A stretch of DNA of 64,000 bases from Saccharothrix sp. NRRL B-16314 (lineage in GTDB: Bacteria; Actinomycetota; Actinomycetes; Mycobacteriales; Pseudonocardiaceae), in contig NZ_JNXC01000003.1 in the NCBI RefSeq assembly GCF_000716595.1, positions 248,001-312,000 on the forward strand, given 5' to 3'. A program made the position numbers and the translations under genes. Numbering within the stretch: the stretch's first letter is position 1; each line of letters begins with the position of its first letter. Under the pieces are notes generated by a model. That model was not told where the DNA came from and made no database searches. It saw nothing but the letters and a program-made list of their open reading frames with translations. Shown in pieces: positions 1-8,498 of this stretch.

Positions 1-1062
1 GCGGCGAACCTGCCGGTGATCGTGGTCGGCGACATCGACCGCGGCGGGGTGTTCGCGCACCTCTTCGGCACGCTGGCGCTGCTCGACCCGGCGGACCAGG
101 CGCTGGTCGGCGGGTTCGTGGTGAACAAGTTCCGCGGTGACCCGGCGTTGCTGGAACCCGGCCTGCGGCAGCTCCGGGCGCTCACCGGGCGCCCGGTGCT
201 CGGTGTGCTGCCGTGGCGGGAAGACCTGTGGCTGGACGCGGAGGACTCGTTGTCCTACGCGGCGGACGGCGTGATCGGTCGGCCGGAGCCACCGCGCGGC
301 GACCAGTGGCTGCGGGTGGCCGTGGTGCGGCTGCCGCGGATCTCCAACGCCACCGACGTGGAGGCGTTGGCCTGCGAGCCCGGTGTGTCGGTGCGGTTCG
401 TCACCGAGCCGTCCCGGTTGGCCGACGCGGACCTGGTGGTCGTGCCGGGTTCGAAGGCCACCGTCGACGACCTGCGCTGGCTGCGCGCCACGGGGCTCGC
501 CGACGCGATCGCCGCGCACGACGGACCGGTGCTCGGCATCTGCGGTGGGTTCCAGATGCTCGGCCGGACCATCGAGGACGAGGTCGAGTCGCGCGCGGGC
601 GCCGTGGACGGCTTGGGCCTGCTCGACGTGGACGTGCGGTTCCGGCCCGACAAGACCTTGCGGCAGCCGCACGGCGACGCGTTGGGCGAGTCCGTCACGG
701 GCTACGAGATCCACCACGGCGTGGTCACCCGCAACGCCGAGCAGGGCTTGGTGACCCTGCCGGACGGCACGCCGGAAGGCGCCCTGCGCGGCCGTGTCGC
801 CGGGACGCACTGGCACGGGTTGCTGGAGAACGACGCGTTCCGCCGGACGTTCCTGCGCTGGGCCGCCGGCCACGCGGGCCGGGACGGCTTCACCCCCGCA
901 CCGGACACGGACTTCGCCGGACGGCGGACCGCTCAGCTCGACCTCCTCGGTGACCTGGTCGCGGACCACCTGGACACCGACGCGGCGTGGGCGTTGCTGG
1001 AGAAGGGCGCTCCGCCGGGACTTCCGGTGATCCCTCCCGCCGGTGCGCCGCCGATCACGTGA
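1..1062 (+). CDS. cobQ: Cobyric acid synthase CobQ, 3' part (5' end outside the window)
   Basis: CobQ amidates the b, d, e and g side chains of adenosylcobyrinate a,c-diamide with glutamine and ATP. The window opens inside the gene, in frame from base 1, and shows 353 residues. The end of the ATP-binding part is seen as [14 protein letters not shown], followed by the class I glutaminase domain. Its nucleophile Cys lies in [10 protein letters not shown] (codon 541-543) and the catalytic His region is [10 protein letters not shown] near fragment residue 269. The C-terminus looks complete. It is about 29 kb away from the main cob operon in this window, so the pathway is split over at least two loci. 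The name is secure; the true start cannot be seen. Confidence 0.95.
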   Translation, partial: AANLPVIVVGDIDRGGVFAHLFGTLALLDPADQALVGGFVVNKFRGDPALLEPGLRQLRALTGRPVLGVLPWREDLWLDAEDSLSYAADGVIGRPEPPRGDQWLRVAVVRLPRISNATDVEALACEPGVSVRFVTEPSRLADADLVVVPGSKATVDDLRWLRATGLADAIAAHDGPVLGICGGFQMLGRTIEDEVESRAGAVDGLGLLDVDVRFRPDKTLRQPHGDALGESVTGYEIHHGVVTRNAEQGLVTLPDGTPEGALRGRVAGTHWHGLLENDAFRRTFLRWAAGHAGRDGFTPAPDTDFAGRRTAQLDLLGDLVADHLDTDAAWALLEKGAPPGLPVIPPAGAPPIT

Positions 1063-1437
1063 CGGCCTGCACCGCGGTGCGCGCGACCGGCAAGTCGCGC
1101 GAGGGTGCCACCGGTGGGCGGGGCCGTGTGGGCGATCCGGTGCTCGAAAGACGGTGCGGCTGCCCGGCCGGCAAGCCGGGTCGACCACCCGCGTCGTTTC
1201 ATCGAGGACCGTGCGGACGCATCCGGGCGGTGAGTGGATCGTCGGAGGCCACAGCGGACGTCAGAGGTCCGAGTGGGCGTTGGACTTCGGTCTGCGGATG
1301 GACGTCAGAACCCGGCCTCGCAGCGGGGGGACAGGTGCAGTCGAGCTAGCACGTCACACCTCCGCTCACGGGTAGTCACACACTGAAGGTACCGGCGGCC
1401 ACCCGGGGGATACGTCGCCCGTTCGGGGCATCACCGG
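1063..1437. other. Intergenic stretch between convergent cobQ and a pentapeptide-repeat gene
   Basis: This 375-base stretch separates two convergent genes. Apart from the hairpin close to the cobQ stop I see no convincing gene, tandem repeat or RNA. Open frames across it lack a recognisable protein pattern. Confidence 0.5.
1080..1101 (+). terminator. Hairpin downstream of cobQ, candidate terminator
   Basis: An 8-bp perfect stem, CGCGCGAC and GTCGCGCG, encloses a 6-base loop and begins 18 bases after the cobQ stop. There is no T-run, as is common in GC-rich actinomycetes. It could act as a factor-assisted terminator or an RNA 3' end stabiliser. Confidence 0.4.
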
Positions 1438-2406
1438 TCATCGATCGGCTACCAGCACGGCCCACTCCGGCTCGGCGGCCTGCTCCACCCACCCCGCCGG
1501 CCACTTCCGCCGCACGTCCCGCGTGCGGGTGCGCGCGCCGGCGAGGGCAGCTGCCGTGTGCACGCCGAAGTCCGTCCCGCCCTCGAAAACCGCGCCCCGG
1601 AACACCGAGTCGCCGAACCGGACCCGCCGGAAGTCCGCCAGGTCGCGGAAGCACGTCTCCCGGAAGTCCGCGGTCCCGGTGAACTCCGTGCCGCGGAACG
1701 CCGCCGAGCCGACGAACGCGCTGCCCGCGAACGACGCCGACCGGACCCGCGCGTGGGTCAGGGTCAGCTTCACCAGCGTGGCGTTGGACAGGTCGAGCCC
1801 GATGTCGGCCCAGAACGCGTCGGGCCGGTCCGGCCGCAAGTGGGTGGCCAGCAGCCCGGCGGCGGTCTGCCGCACTTCCAGCTCCTGGTAGCGGTCCGCG
1901 TCGCGCGGCCCGACCCGTGCCCTGGCCCGCACCTCCGGCGGCGGGGTGAACGGCATCCGCAGGTACGCGCAGACCAGGTTGACGATCGTCTGCCGGTGCG
2001 CCGGGTTGTCCTGCGCCAGCCGCTCCAGCGCGTACAGCCCGGCCAGCCGCACTGGCGCCTTGTCGCTGCCCAACTGGTCGGCGGCCTTGCCGTACAGCTC
2101 GGTGACCCGGCGTTCGGTCGCGTCGTGGTCCTTCTGCACGAGGTCCAGCTCGGTGTACCGCTGGCGGCGCGCGGTGAGGAGCAACGCCGCCGCGCCGCCG
2201 GTGCCGAGCACGATGCCGGAGGCGGTGCGGACCACGTCCAGCCGCACACCGTCGCGCGGTTCGCCGGACCCGAGCGTGATCAGCAGGAGCACCACGGAGG
2301 TCGCCGCCACGACCGCCAACCCGATCGCCCAGAGCACGATGGTCCTGACCGACAGCACTCGGTGCTCCACGACCCACAGCTCATCGGACCGCCGCCGGGG
2401 CGTCAA
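1438..2406 (-). CDS. Pentapeptide-repeat membrane protein
   Basis: The protein (322 aa from the TTG at 2406) has two hydrophobic segments near the N-terminus (about residues 21-45 and 60-80). A charged helical region follows, then a C-terminal run of pentapeptide repeats with the A(D/N)LxX pattern, for example SFAGSAFVGSAAFRGTEF and TADFRETCFRDLADFRRV. Such repeats fold as a right-handed quadrilateral beta helix; the role of membrane-anchored members is not known. The reading frame overlaps the end of the upstream exporter gene by 26 bp, so translation may be coupled. A GTG at 2370 is an alternative start that removes the overlap; neither start has a good ribosome binding site. Confidence 0.75.
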   Translation of the reverse strand: MTPRRRSDELWVVEHRVLSVRTIVLWAIGLAVVAATSVVLLLITLGSGEPRDGVRLDVVRTASGIVLGTGGAAALLLTARRQRYTELDLVQKDHDATERRVTELYGKAADQLGSDKAPVRLAGLYALERLAQDNPAHRQTIVNLVCAYLRMPFTPPPEVRARARVGPRDADRYQELEVRQTAAGLLATHLRPDRPDAFWADIGLDLSNATLVKLTLTHARVRSASFAGSAFVGSAAFRGTEFTGTADFRETCFRDLADFRRVRFGDSVFRGAVFEGGTDFGVHTAAALAGARTRTRDVRRKWPAGWVEQAAEPEWAVLVADR

Positions 2407-3292
2407 TCACCGAGGTGGGCGGTACCTGATCGGGCCGCTCGCGCCGCTTCACGGTGGTCGCGGCCATGCCGACGATCACGAGGGCGGCGGCGCCGAGGCG
2501 GATCGGGGTGACGGTCTCGTCCAACAGCAGCCAACCGGACAGCATCCCGGCCACCGGCACCAGCAACGCGAACGGGACGACGGCGCTCGCCTCGTAGGTC
2601 CGCAGCAGCAGGTTCCACAGCCCGAACCCGAGCAGCGTCGACACCCAGGCGATGAACAGGATCGAGCCGACACCCGTCCACGTCAGCCCGCGCAACGCCG
2701 CCAGGTCGGCGGCCGGTCCCTCGAACACCAGTGACAGCGCGAACAGCGGCAGCACGGCCACCGCGCTGACCCACACGATGAAGTTGAGCGGGTCCGGCGG
2801 CCGGGCGTACCGGGTGGCCACGTTCGCCAGGCCCCACGCCACCGCGCCGAGCACCACCAGCAGGAACGCCGAGAGGGGGCTGCTCACGCCGTAGTCGAAC
2901 GCGATCACCACGATGCCCGCCGCCGCCACGCCCATCCCGATCAGCTGCACCGGCCGCGGCCGTTCGCGCAGCAGCACGGCCGCGAACAGCACCGTGAAGA
3001 ACACCTGGCTCTGCAGCACCAGTGACGACAGACCCGCGGGCATCCCGGCGGCCATTCCGACGAACAACAACCCGAACTTGGCCACGCCGAGCGCCAGGGC
3101 GACCGCGACGACCCACTTCCACGCCACCTTGGGCCGTCCGACGAACCACAGCGCGGGCACGGCGGCGGCCAGGAACCGCAGCCCGGTGAAGAACAGCGGC
3201 GGGAAGTCGCGCAGGCCCACCTTGATGACGACGAAGTTGACGCCCCAGATGGTGGCGACGAGCACCGCGATCGCGACGTGGCGTGGTTTCAC
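2381..3292 (-). CDS. EamA/DMT-family transporter
   Basis: This 303-residue protein is a ten-helix drug/metabolite exporter of the EamA (RhaT/YdcZ-like) type. The duplicated five-helix repeat is visible: the first half begins AVLVATIWGVNFVVIKVGL and the second begins after FLLVVLGAVAWGLANVATRYA. Members usually export amino acids or other small metabolites; the substrate here cannot be read. It starts with GTG directly after a strong GGAGGT, so the spacing is unusually short. It is divergent from a LysR regulator across 73 bases, which suggests that the regulator controls it. This regulator-exporter arrangement is common in actinomycetes. Confidence 0.85.
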   Translation of the reverse strand: MKPRHVAIAVLVATIWGVNFVVIKVGLRDFPPLFFTGLRFLAAAVPALWFVGRPKVAWKWVVAVALALGVAKFGLLFVGMAAGMPAGLSSLVLQSQVFFTVLFAAVLLRERPRPVQLIGMGVAAAGIVVIAFDYGVSSPLSAFLLVVLGAVAWGLANVATRYARPPDPLNFIVWVSAVAVLPLFALSLVFEGPAADLAALRGLTWTGVGSILFIAWVSTLLGFGLWNLLLRTYEASAVVPFALLVPVAGMLSGWLLLDETVTPIRLGAAALVIVGMAATTVKRRERPDQVPPTSVIDAPAAVR

Positions 3293-3338
3293 ACCTCCGA
3301 GTCTCAGCGCCCAGATCGTTTAGCACTAGCGAAGATTG

Positions 3339-3351
3339 CTGAAGCTTTCAG
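3339..3351. promoter_or_regulatory. Candidate LysR binding site between EamA exporter and LysR gene
   Basis: The inverted repeat CTGAA-GCT-TTCAG lies in the AT-richer 73-base gap between the divergent exporter and LysR genes. Its position 15 bases before the LysR ATG fits autoregulation. LysR proteins bind short dyads of this kind; the assignment is by position only. Confidence 0.4.
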
Positions 3352-3365
3352 TTTAGAATCGCTAC

Positions 3366-4274
3366 ATGTTGGATCTCGGACGCCTGCGCGCCCTGCACGC
3401 GGTCGCACGGCACGGCTCGGTCGGCGCGGCGGCCACGGCGCTGGGCTACACGCCGTCGGCGGTGTCGCAGCAGATCGCCAAGCTGGAGCGTGAGACCCGC
3501 ACCACGCTGCTGGAACGCCGCGGGCGCGGGGTCGTGCTGACCGACGCGGCCCACCTGCTGGCCTCCACCGCGGGCCAGGTGCTGGCGCTGGTCGAGCACG
3601 CCGAGGTCGCGTTGGAGGAGCAGCGCGGCGCGGCCGTCGGCGAACTGCGCGTCGGCGCGTTCGCCACCGCCACGCGAGGTCTGATGCCCGCCACGCTCGT
3701 CCGCCTCGCCGAGCACCACCCGCAGCTCGACGTGCGGCTGGTGGAGCTGGACCCGCCCGACTGCCTGGAGCTGGTGGCACGCGGTGAGCTGGACCTGGCC
3801 GTCACGCACGACTGGGTCAACGCGCCGCTGGCCGTGCCGGAACCGGTGTCCCGGGTGCGGCTGGGCGAGGACGTCGCGGACGTGCTGCTGCCGGTCGACC
3901 ACCCGTTGGCGCAGCGGGAGTCCGTCGTGCCGGACGACCTGGCCGGCGAGCGGTGGATCTGCCAGCCCGAGGGCACCATCTGCCACGACTGGCTGGTGAA
4001 CACGTTCCGCGGCGCCGGCATGGAACCCGACCTGGCGTACCGGATCGCCGAGTACGAGACGCAGTTGGCGTTGCTGGCCAAGGGGATCGGCGTGGCGCTG
4101 CTGCCCAGGCTCGGCCGCGGCGCGCTGCCGGACTCGGTGCGCGCGGTGCCGTTCCGGCCGACGCCGACCCGTCGGGTGTTCGCGGTGTGGCGGACGCAGG
4201 CCACCCGCCGTCCCGCCGTCACCGCCACGCTCACGGCGTTGCAGGCCTGCTGGGACCTGCGCGAGACGGCCTGA
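3366..4274 (+). CDS. LysR-family transcriptional regulator
   Basis: The 302-residue protein has the family layout. An N-terminal winged helix-turn-helix occupies residues 1-60 (LRALHAVARHGSVGAAATALGYTPSAVSQQIAKLE), with a linker helix and a periplasmic-binding-like effector domain behind it. No Shine-Dalgarno precedes the ATG, which may be read from a leaderless or short-leader mRNA. The gene is divergent from the EamA exporter and ends 4 bases from the convergent GntR gene. It probably switches the exporter on in response to a small metabolite. The effector is unknown. Confidence 0.9.
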   Translation: MLDLGRLRALHAVARHGSVGAAATALGYTPSAVSQQIAKLERETRTTLLERRGRGVVLTDAAHLLASTAGQVLALVEHAEVALEEQRGAAVGELRVGAFATATRGLMPATLVRLAEHHPQLDVRLVELDPPDCLELVARGELDLAVTHDWVNAPLAVPEPVSRVRLGEDVADVLLPVDHPLAQRESVVPDDLAGERWICQPEGTICHDWLVNTFRGAGMEPDLAYRIAEYETQLALLAKGIGVALLPRLGRGALPDSVRAVPFRPTPTRRVFAVWRTQATRRPAVTATLTALQACWDLRETA

Positions 4275-4278
4275 GGGC

Positions 4279-4950
4279 TCAGTCCGTGTGACGCTCCAGC
4301 AGGTCCTCCAGGAAGGCGCCCGCTTCGGCGGCGGCACGGGCCGGGTCGCGGTCGCGCACGGCGTCGAGCAGGCCGGTGTGCGAGACGTGGTCGTCCTCGT
4401 GGTCGGTGTCCACGGTGGCCGTGATGCTCGCCCGGACCGCCTCGGTGAGCCCCTGGTACAGCTCGGCCAGCAGGGTGTTGTGCGAGCACTGGACGAGCAT
4501 CACGTGGAAGGCGGCGTCCCGTTCGACCAGCCGGCTCCAGTCCTTGGCGGCCAGCGCTTCGTCCCGTTCGGCGAGGAGCACCTCGAGTCTGCGCAGCTCG
4601 TCGTCCGTGCGGTGGGTCGCGGCGAGCCGGGCGCCCTCGACCTCCAGCGTCCGGCGGACCTGGAGGACTTCCCGCAGCTCGCTGCCGCACATCCGGCGGA
4701 CCGCGCCGGACAGCTCACTGGTGGCGCGGACGAACGTGCCGTCGCCTTGGCGCACTTCGAGCAGGCCGGCGTGGGACAGCGCGCGCACCGCCTCCCGCAC
4801 GGTGTTGCGGCCCACACCCAGCGCGGTGACCAGCTCGGGTTCCGGTGGGATCCGGCGGCCGACGGGCCATTCACCGGCGGCGATCGCAGCCCGCATCTGG
4901 TCGATCACCTGGTCGACGAGTCCGGCCCGCCGAGTAGTGGCCAACGGCAC
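4279..4950 (-). CDS. FadR-subfamily GntR regulator
   Basis: The protein has 223 residues. Its N-terminal winged helix spans about residues 8-75, with the classic stretch RRIPPEPELVTALGVGRNTVREAVRALSHAGLLEVRQGDG. An all-helical FCD ligand-binding domain follows. His residues in FHVMLVQCSHN and SHTGLLDAV fit the metal site of FCD domains. It starts at a GTG, 8 bases after AAGGA. It faces the MFS transporter gene across 47 bases that contain a short palindrome, so it most likely represses that transporter. FCD regulators usually sense carboxylic acids. Confidence 0.9.
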   Translation of the reverse strand: MPLATTRRAGLVDQVIDQMRAAIAAGEWPVGRRIPPEPELVTALGVGRNTVREAVRALSHAGLLEVRQGDGTFVRATSELSGAVRRMCGSELREVLQVRRTLEVEGARLAATHRTDDELRRLEVLLAERDEALAAKDWSRLVERDAAFHVMLVQCSHNTLLAELYQGLTEAVRASITATVDTDHEDDHVSHTGLLDAVRDRDPARAAAEAGAFLEDLLERHTD

Positions 4951-4978
4951 AGCATCATCCTTTCATCCGGACATCCCA

Positions 4979-4989
4979 TGTCTGAGACA
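4979..4989. promoter_or_regulatory. Candidate GntR operator TGTCTGAGACA
   Basis: TGTCT-G-AGACA is a perfect 11-base palindrome. It lies between the divergent GntR and MFS genes and ends 8 bases before the transporter's GTG start. GntR proteins bind GT-Nx-AC dyads, which this contains (GTCTGAGAC). Occupancy would block both promoter clearance and the start of the MFS mRNA. Confidence 0.5.
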
Positions 4990-4997
4990 GTAGTCGG

Positions 4998-6290
4998 GTG
5001 GCAACCCAGCAGACCAAGTCAGACCGGTCACCTTCGACTGACCACATTGCCACTGATCGTGGTGCCACCGCGACGATCGAGGCGCATCGTGGCGGTACCG
5101 CGACCGGTGCGGTGCGTCGGAATCGCCAAGTTGCCCTGGTCGGCAGCACCCTGCTGGCGATCGGCGTAGCCCTGGCCGCGGCCAACCTCCGCCCCGCCGT
5201 CACGAGCCTCGCCGCCGTGCTGGGCGACGTGCGCGCGTCCCTGGGCGTCTCGACGGCGTGGACGAGCCTGCTGACGGCCGTGCCGACGGTGTGCTTCGGG
5301 ATCGCGGCGTTCCTCGCGCCGTGGCTGGGGCGGCGGTTGGGCATGGCGCGCGCGGTGGCGTTGTCGTTGCTGGTGCTGACCGTCGGCCTGGTGCTGCGGG
5401 TCGTGGACGGACCGGTGGCGGTGCTCGGCGGCACGTTCATCGCGTGCGCGGGCATCGCGGTGTGCAACGTGCTGATCCCGGTGGTCGTGAAGGAATCGTT
5501 CCCCGGCCGGGTCGGGCTGGTGACGGGCGTCTACACGGCGGCCCTCGCCGCGGGCGCGGCTCTCGGCGCGGCGTTCACGCCCGGTCTGGAATCCACCTTC
5601 GGCTCGTGGCGACTGGCCGTCGGCGCCTGGGCGTTCCTGTCGCTGGCGGCGCTGGTGGTGTGGTCGGCCGCAGCCCGACACGGCTTCTCCGCCCGTCCGA
5701 CCGCACACCGTCCCGTGGCGGTCCGGTCGCTCTTCCGCAGCCCGCTGGCATGGGTGATCACGGTGTTCTTCGGCTTGCAGTCGCTGCTCGCCTACACCGT
5801 GATGGGCTGGCTGCCGCAGATCCTCGGTGACGCGGGCGTGGACCGGACGACCGCCGGCCTGCTCCTCGCGATCACGATGGTGCTCGGTGTCCCGGTGAGC
5901 CTGATCGTCCCGCCGCTCGCGGCACGGCGTCCCGGCCAGTCCGGTCTGGTGCTGGCCCTGGGTGTGCCGGCGATCCTCGGGGTGCTCGGCCTGGCCCTCG
6001 CACCCGCCGCCGCGCCCGGCCTGTGGGTGGTCCTGGTCGGCCTGGGCATGGGCATGTTCCCGCTGGCACTGGTGATGATCTCGCTGCGCACGACGTCCGG
6101 CGCGGACACCGCCCGGCTGTCCGCGATGGCGCAGAGCATCGGCTACCTGATCTCGGCCACCGGGCCGTTCGCGTTCGGCGTGCTGCGCGGTGCGACGGGC
6201 ACGTGGACTCTGTCGATGCTCGTCCTGGCCGCCCTGCTGGCCGTCCTGACCACCCTCGGCTGGATCGCCGGCCGCCCCCGCACGGTGTAG
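4998..6290 (+). CDS. MFS transporter, CynX/NimT type
   Basis: This 430-residue major facilitator protein has about 12 hydrophobic helices after a 45-residue polar N-terminus. The opening of helix 1, GVALAAANLRPAVTSLAAVLGDVRASLG, carries the N-L-R-P motif typical of the CynX/NimT group (cyanate and 2-nitroimidazole transporters). Most members have no known substrate. The GTG start lacks a clear ribosome binding site, and the long polar start could mean that translation really begins downstream. Regulation by the divergent GntR protein is likely. A strong hairpin follows the stop. Confidence 0.85.
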   Translation: MATQQTKSDRSPSTDHIATDRGATATIEAHRGGTATGAVRRNRQVALVGSTLLAIGVALAAANLRPAVTSLAAVLGDVRASLGVSTAWTSLLTAVPTVCFGIAAFLAPWLGRRLGMARAVALSLLVLTVGLVLRVVDGPVAVLGGTFIACAGIAVCNVLIPVVVKESFPGRVGLVTGVYTAALAAGAALGAAFTPGLESTFGSWRLAVGAWAFLSLAALVVWSAAARHGFSARPTAHRPVAVRSLFRSPLAWVITVFFGLQSLLAYTVMGWLPQILGDAGVDRTTAGLLLAITMVLGVPVSLIVPPLAARRPGQSGLVLALGVPAILGVLGLALAPAAAPGLWVVLVGLGMGMFPLALVMISLRTTSGADTARLSAMAQSIGYLISATGPFAFGVLRGATGTWTLSMLVLAALLAVLTTLGWIAGRPRTV

Positions 6291-6340
6291 CTGATAACAC
6301 CTCACGAGTTCGCTGCGATGTGCCGGTTACAGACCTGAAC

Positions 6341-6380
6341 GGGAGATCCCGGCCGCACGAGGGGTACGGCCGGGCCTCCC
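6341..6380. terminator. Terminator hairpin between convergent MFS and mtr genes
   Basis: An outer GGGAG/TCCC pairing and a perfect 8-bp inner stem, CCCGGCCG and CGGCCGGG, form a strong hairpin between the two convergent stop codons. It could serve both strands. Confidence 0.65.
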
Positions 6381-6397
6381 GTCCACTCAGTGCCGGC

Positions 6398-7774
6398 TCA
6401 GCCGTTCAGCGGCAGGTTGAGCAGGGCGTTCTCGATCACCTCGGGCATGGCCGGGTGGATCCAGTACTGGCCGCGCGCCATCGACTTCGCGTCCAGGCCG
6501 AAGCTCATGGCCTGGATCACCGGCTGGATCACGCTCGACGCCTGCGGCCCGATGACGTGCGCGCCGAGGATCAACCCGGTGTCGGGGTCGGCCAGGACCT
6601 TCGCGAAGCCCGTGGTGTCCTCCATCGCCCAGCCGTACGCGATGGACGCGTAGGCCTGCGCCGCCGCCACGTACCGCACCCCGCGCTCGACGGCCTGCTC
6701 CTCGGTCAACCCGACCGACGCCACCTGCGGCGACGAGAAGACCGCGGCGGGCACGAAGCGGTGGTCCGAGGCGATCGGCTCGTCCGGGTGCAGCAGGTTG
6801 TGCTGCACGACCCGCGCCTCGTGGTTGGCCACGTGCTTGAGCTGGTACTCCGAGCTGACGTCACCCATCGCGTACACGCCCTCGACGGACGTCCGCTGGT
6901 ACTCGTCCACGGCGATCCGGCCGTCCGGGTGCACCGCCACACCGGCGGCGGGCAGGTCCAGCAGGTCCGAGTTCGGCGTCCGGCCGACCGCGACGAGCAG
7001 TTCCTCGGACTCCACGACCTCCGCGCCGTTCGGCCCCTCCAGGTGCAGCCGCACCACGCCGTCCGCGCGCTCGGCCCGCACCGCCTTGCGCTTGAGCCGC
7101 ACGTCCCACTTCTCGGACGCGACCTGCGTGAACCGGGCGGCGACCTCCCGGTCCTCGTGCCGCAGCAGCAGGTCGGACCGCGCGATCAGGGTCACCGCGA
7201 CCCCGAACGACGAGAACACGTGCGCGAACTCGGCCGCCACGAACCCGCTGCCCAGGATGGTCATCCGGGCGGGCAGGGCGTCGAGGCGCATGATCGTGTC
7301 GCTGGTGTGGTAGCCGACCTCGTCGAGGTCCGCCACGTCCGGCACGGTCGGGCGGCTGCCCGCGGCCAGCACGAACCGGTCGCCGGTGATCACCTCGCCG
7401 GTGCCGGTGTCCAGGGTCTTCGGGCCGGTGAACCGGGCCGTGCCCGCGAACACGGTGACGTTCGCGTTCTCCTCGGCCCGCCAGCGGCGCCCGCCCTCGG
7501 AGATGGGGTCGATGCGCCCGAAGATCCGGTCGCGCACGTCCGTCCACCGGACGCCGTCGAGGTGCGCGTCCACGCCGAGCCGCGCGCCCGAGCCGGGTGC
7601 GGCGGCGACGTCCGCGGTGTGCACGAACATCTTGGTGGGGATGCACCCGACGTTCAGGCACGTGCCGCCGAACACGCCTTTCTCGACGATCGCGATGTTC
7701 CAGCCGGCGAACCGCTCGTCCGCGATGGAGTTGCCGGAACCGGTGCCGATGATGACCAGGTCGAAGTGCCTCAC
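6398..7774 (-). CDS. mtr: Mycothione reductase
   Basis: This flavoprotein reduces mycothiol disulfide with NADPH and keeps the actinobacterial thiol pool reduced. The 458-residue length matches known Mtr enzymes. Residues 7-20 hold the FAD site (GTGSGNSI). The redox-active disulfide motif is GGTCLNVGCIPTK (residues about 36-48). The NADPH site is ILGSGFVAAEFAHVF, and the C-terminal HPAMPEVIENAL carries the active-site His and Glu. The N-terminus RHFDLVIIGTGSGN is Mtr-like rather than lipoamide dehydrogenase-like. The only sensible start is a GTG at 7774, which lies inside a perfect 12-bp inverted repeat. No typical ribosome binding site is visible. Confidence 0.93.
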   Translation of the reverse strand: MRHFDLVIIGTGSGNSIADERFAGWNIAIVEKGVFGGTCLNVGCIPTKMFVHTADVAAAPGSGARLGVDAHLDGVRWTDVRDRIFGRIDPISEGGRRWRAEENANVTVFAGTARFTGPKTLDTGTGEVITGDRFVLAAGSRPTVPDVADLDEVGYHTSDTIMRLDALPARMTILGSGFVAAEFAHVFSSFGVAVTLIARSDLLLRHEDREVAARFTQVASEKWDVRLKRKAVRAERADGVVRLHLEGPNGAEVVESEELLVAVGRTPNSDLLDLPAAGVAVHPDGRIAVDEYQRTSVEGVYAMGDVSSEYQLKHVANHEARVVQHNLLHPDEPIASDHRFVPAAVFSSPQVASVGLTEEQAVERGVRYVAAAQAYASIAYGWAMEDTTGFAKVLADPDTGLILGAHVIGPQASSVIQPVIQAMSFGLDAKSMARGQYWIHPAMPEVIENALLNLPLNG

Positions 7775-7800
7775 GTCGTGCTGCAACCCACGACGTGAGG
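7769..7800 (-). promoter_or_regulatory. 12-bp perfect inverted repeat covering the mtr start codon
   Basis: CCTCACGTCGTG and CACGACGTGAGG flank an 8-base spacer. In the minus-strand mRNA the mtr GTG start lies inside the right arm, so a folded hairpin would hide the start. It also follows the stop of the upstream PEBP gene and could be its terminator, or a protein operator. Confidence 0.55.
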
Positions 7801-7826
7801 CGATCATTCCCGAACCGCGCGTCCGG

Positions 7827-8354
7827 TCAGTGCGCGTACGTCGGCACCAGGACGGCGCGGGCCAGCGTGTGGAACGCCAGGTTGAAGCCGACCACGGCCG
7901 GTGACGAGTCTCCGTCCACGTCCAGCGCCTCCACGTCCACCGCGTGCACCACGAAGCAGTACCGGTGCACCTGGTCGCCGGGCGGCGGCGCGGCACCGCC
8001 GAACGCCCGCGTGCCGAAGTCGTTGCGGACGTGGAACGCGCCGTCGGGCAGCGTGTCGTCGGAGGCGCCCGCGCCGGTGTCCAGCGAGGTCACCGACGCC
8101 GGGATGTTCACCGCGACCCAGTGCCAGAAGCCGGACGGGATCGGCGCGTCGGGGTCGAAGCACGTCACGACGAAGCTCTTCGTCCCGTCCGGGAACCCGG
8201 TCCAGCTCAGTTGGGGCGAGGTGTTGCCGCCCTCGAACACGTGTGCCTGCGCCAGCGCCTGGCCATCGGCCACGTCGGTCGAGTCGACCGTGAACGACGC
8301 CACCCGGGGCAGCAGCGAGTAGGGGTCGGGAGCGGTGGGGCGCTCGAGGCTCAT
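7827..8354 (-). CDS. YbhB/YbcL-family (PEBP-like) protein
   Basis: The 175-residue protein belongs to the phosphatidylethanolamine-binding/Raf kinase inhibitor-like family. The anion-binding motifs are visible as [15 protein letters not shown] and, near the C-terminus, [15 protein letters not shown]. The bacterial molecular function is not established; the family binds phosphate-like ligands. I chose the ATG at 8354 because GAGG sits at good spacing before it; an in-frame GTG at 8366 would include that site. It is on the same strand as mtr and 52 bases upstream, so co-transcription through or up to the intervening hairpin is possible. Confidence 0.85.
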   Translation of the reverse strand: MSLERPTAPDPYSLLPRVASFTVDSTDVADGQALAQAHVFEGGNTSPQLSWTGFPDGTKSFVVTCFDPDAPIPSGFWHWVAVNIPASVTSLDTGAGASDDTLPDGAFHVRNDFGTRAFGGAAPPPGDQVHRYCFVVHAVDVEALDVDGDSSPAVVGFNLAFHTLARAVLVPTYAH

Positions 8355-8461
8355 CAGGTCCTCCACTCGTGATCTTGCGGGACCCGCAGGACCTTATCGC
8401 CGGCACTTCCGGGCCGCAGGGCAACCAGAGTGATCCGCGTGGCGTCTCATGCCCCGTGAAC

Positions 8462-8479
8462 GTCACCCGATCGGGTGAC
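8462..8479. promoter_or_regulatory. 18-bp perfect palindrome upstream of a deacetylase gene
   Basis: GTCACCCGATCGGGTGAC is a perfect palindrome, 19 bases before the ATG of the polysaccharide deacetylase and in the gap between it and the divergent PEBP gene. With no spacer it looks like a protein operator rather than an RNA hairpin. The cognate regulator is not obvious nearby. Confidence 0.5.
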
Positions 8480-8498
8480 AAAGTTCGAGGGGACACGG

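Noticed and set aside
6023..7798. A 591-codon open frame on the plus strand opposite mtr
   Set aside because: It is antisense to mycothione reductase, lacks any domain pattern and is rich in Arg, His, Gly and Val, as expected for a shadow in GC-rich DNA.
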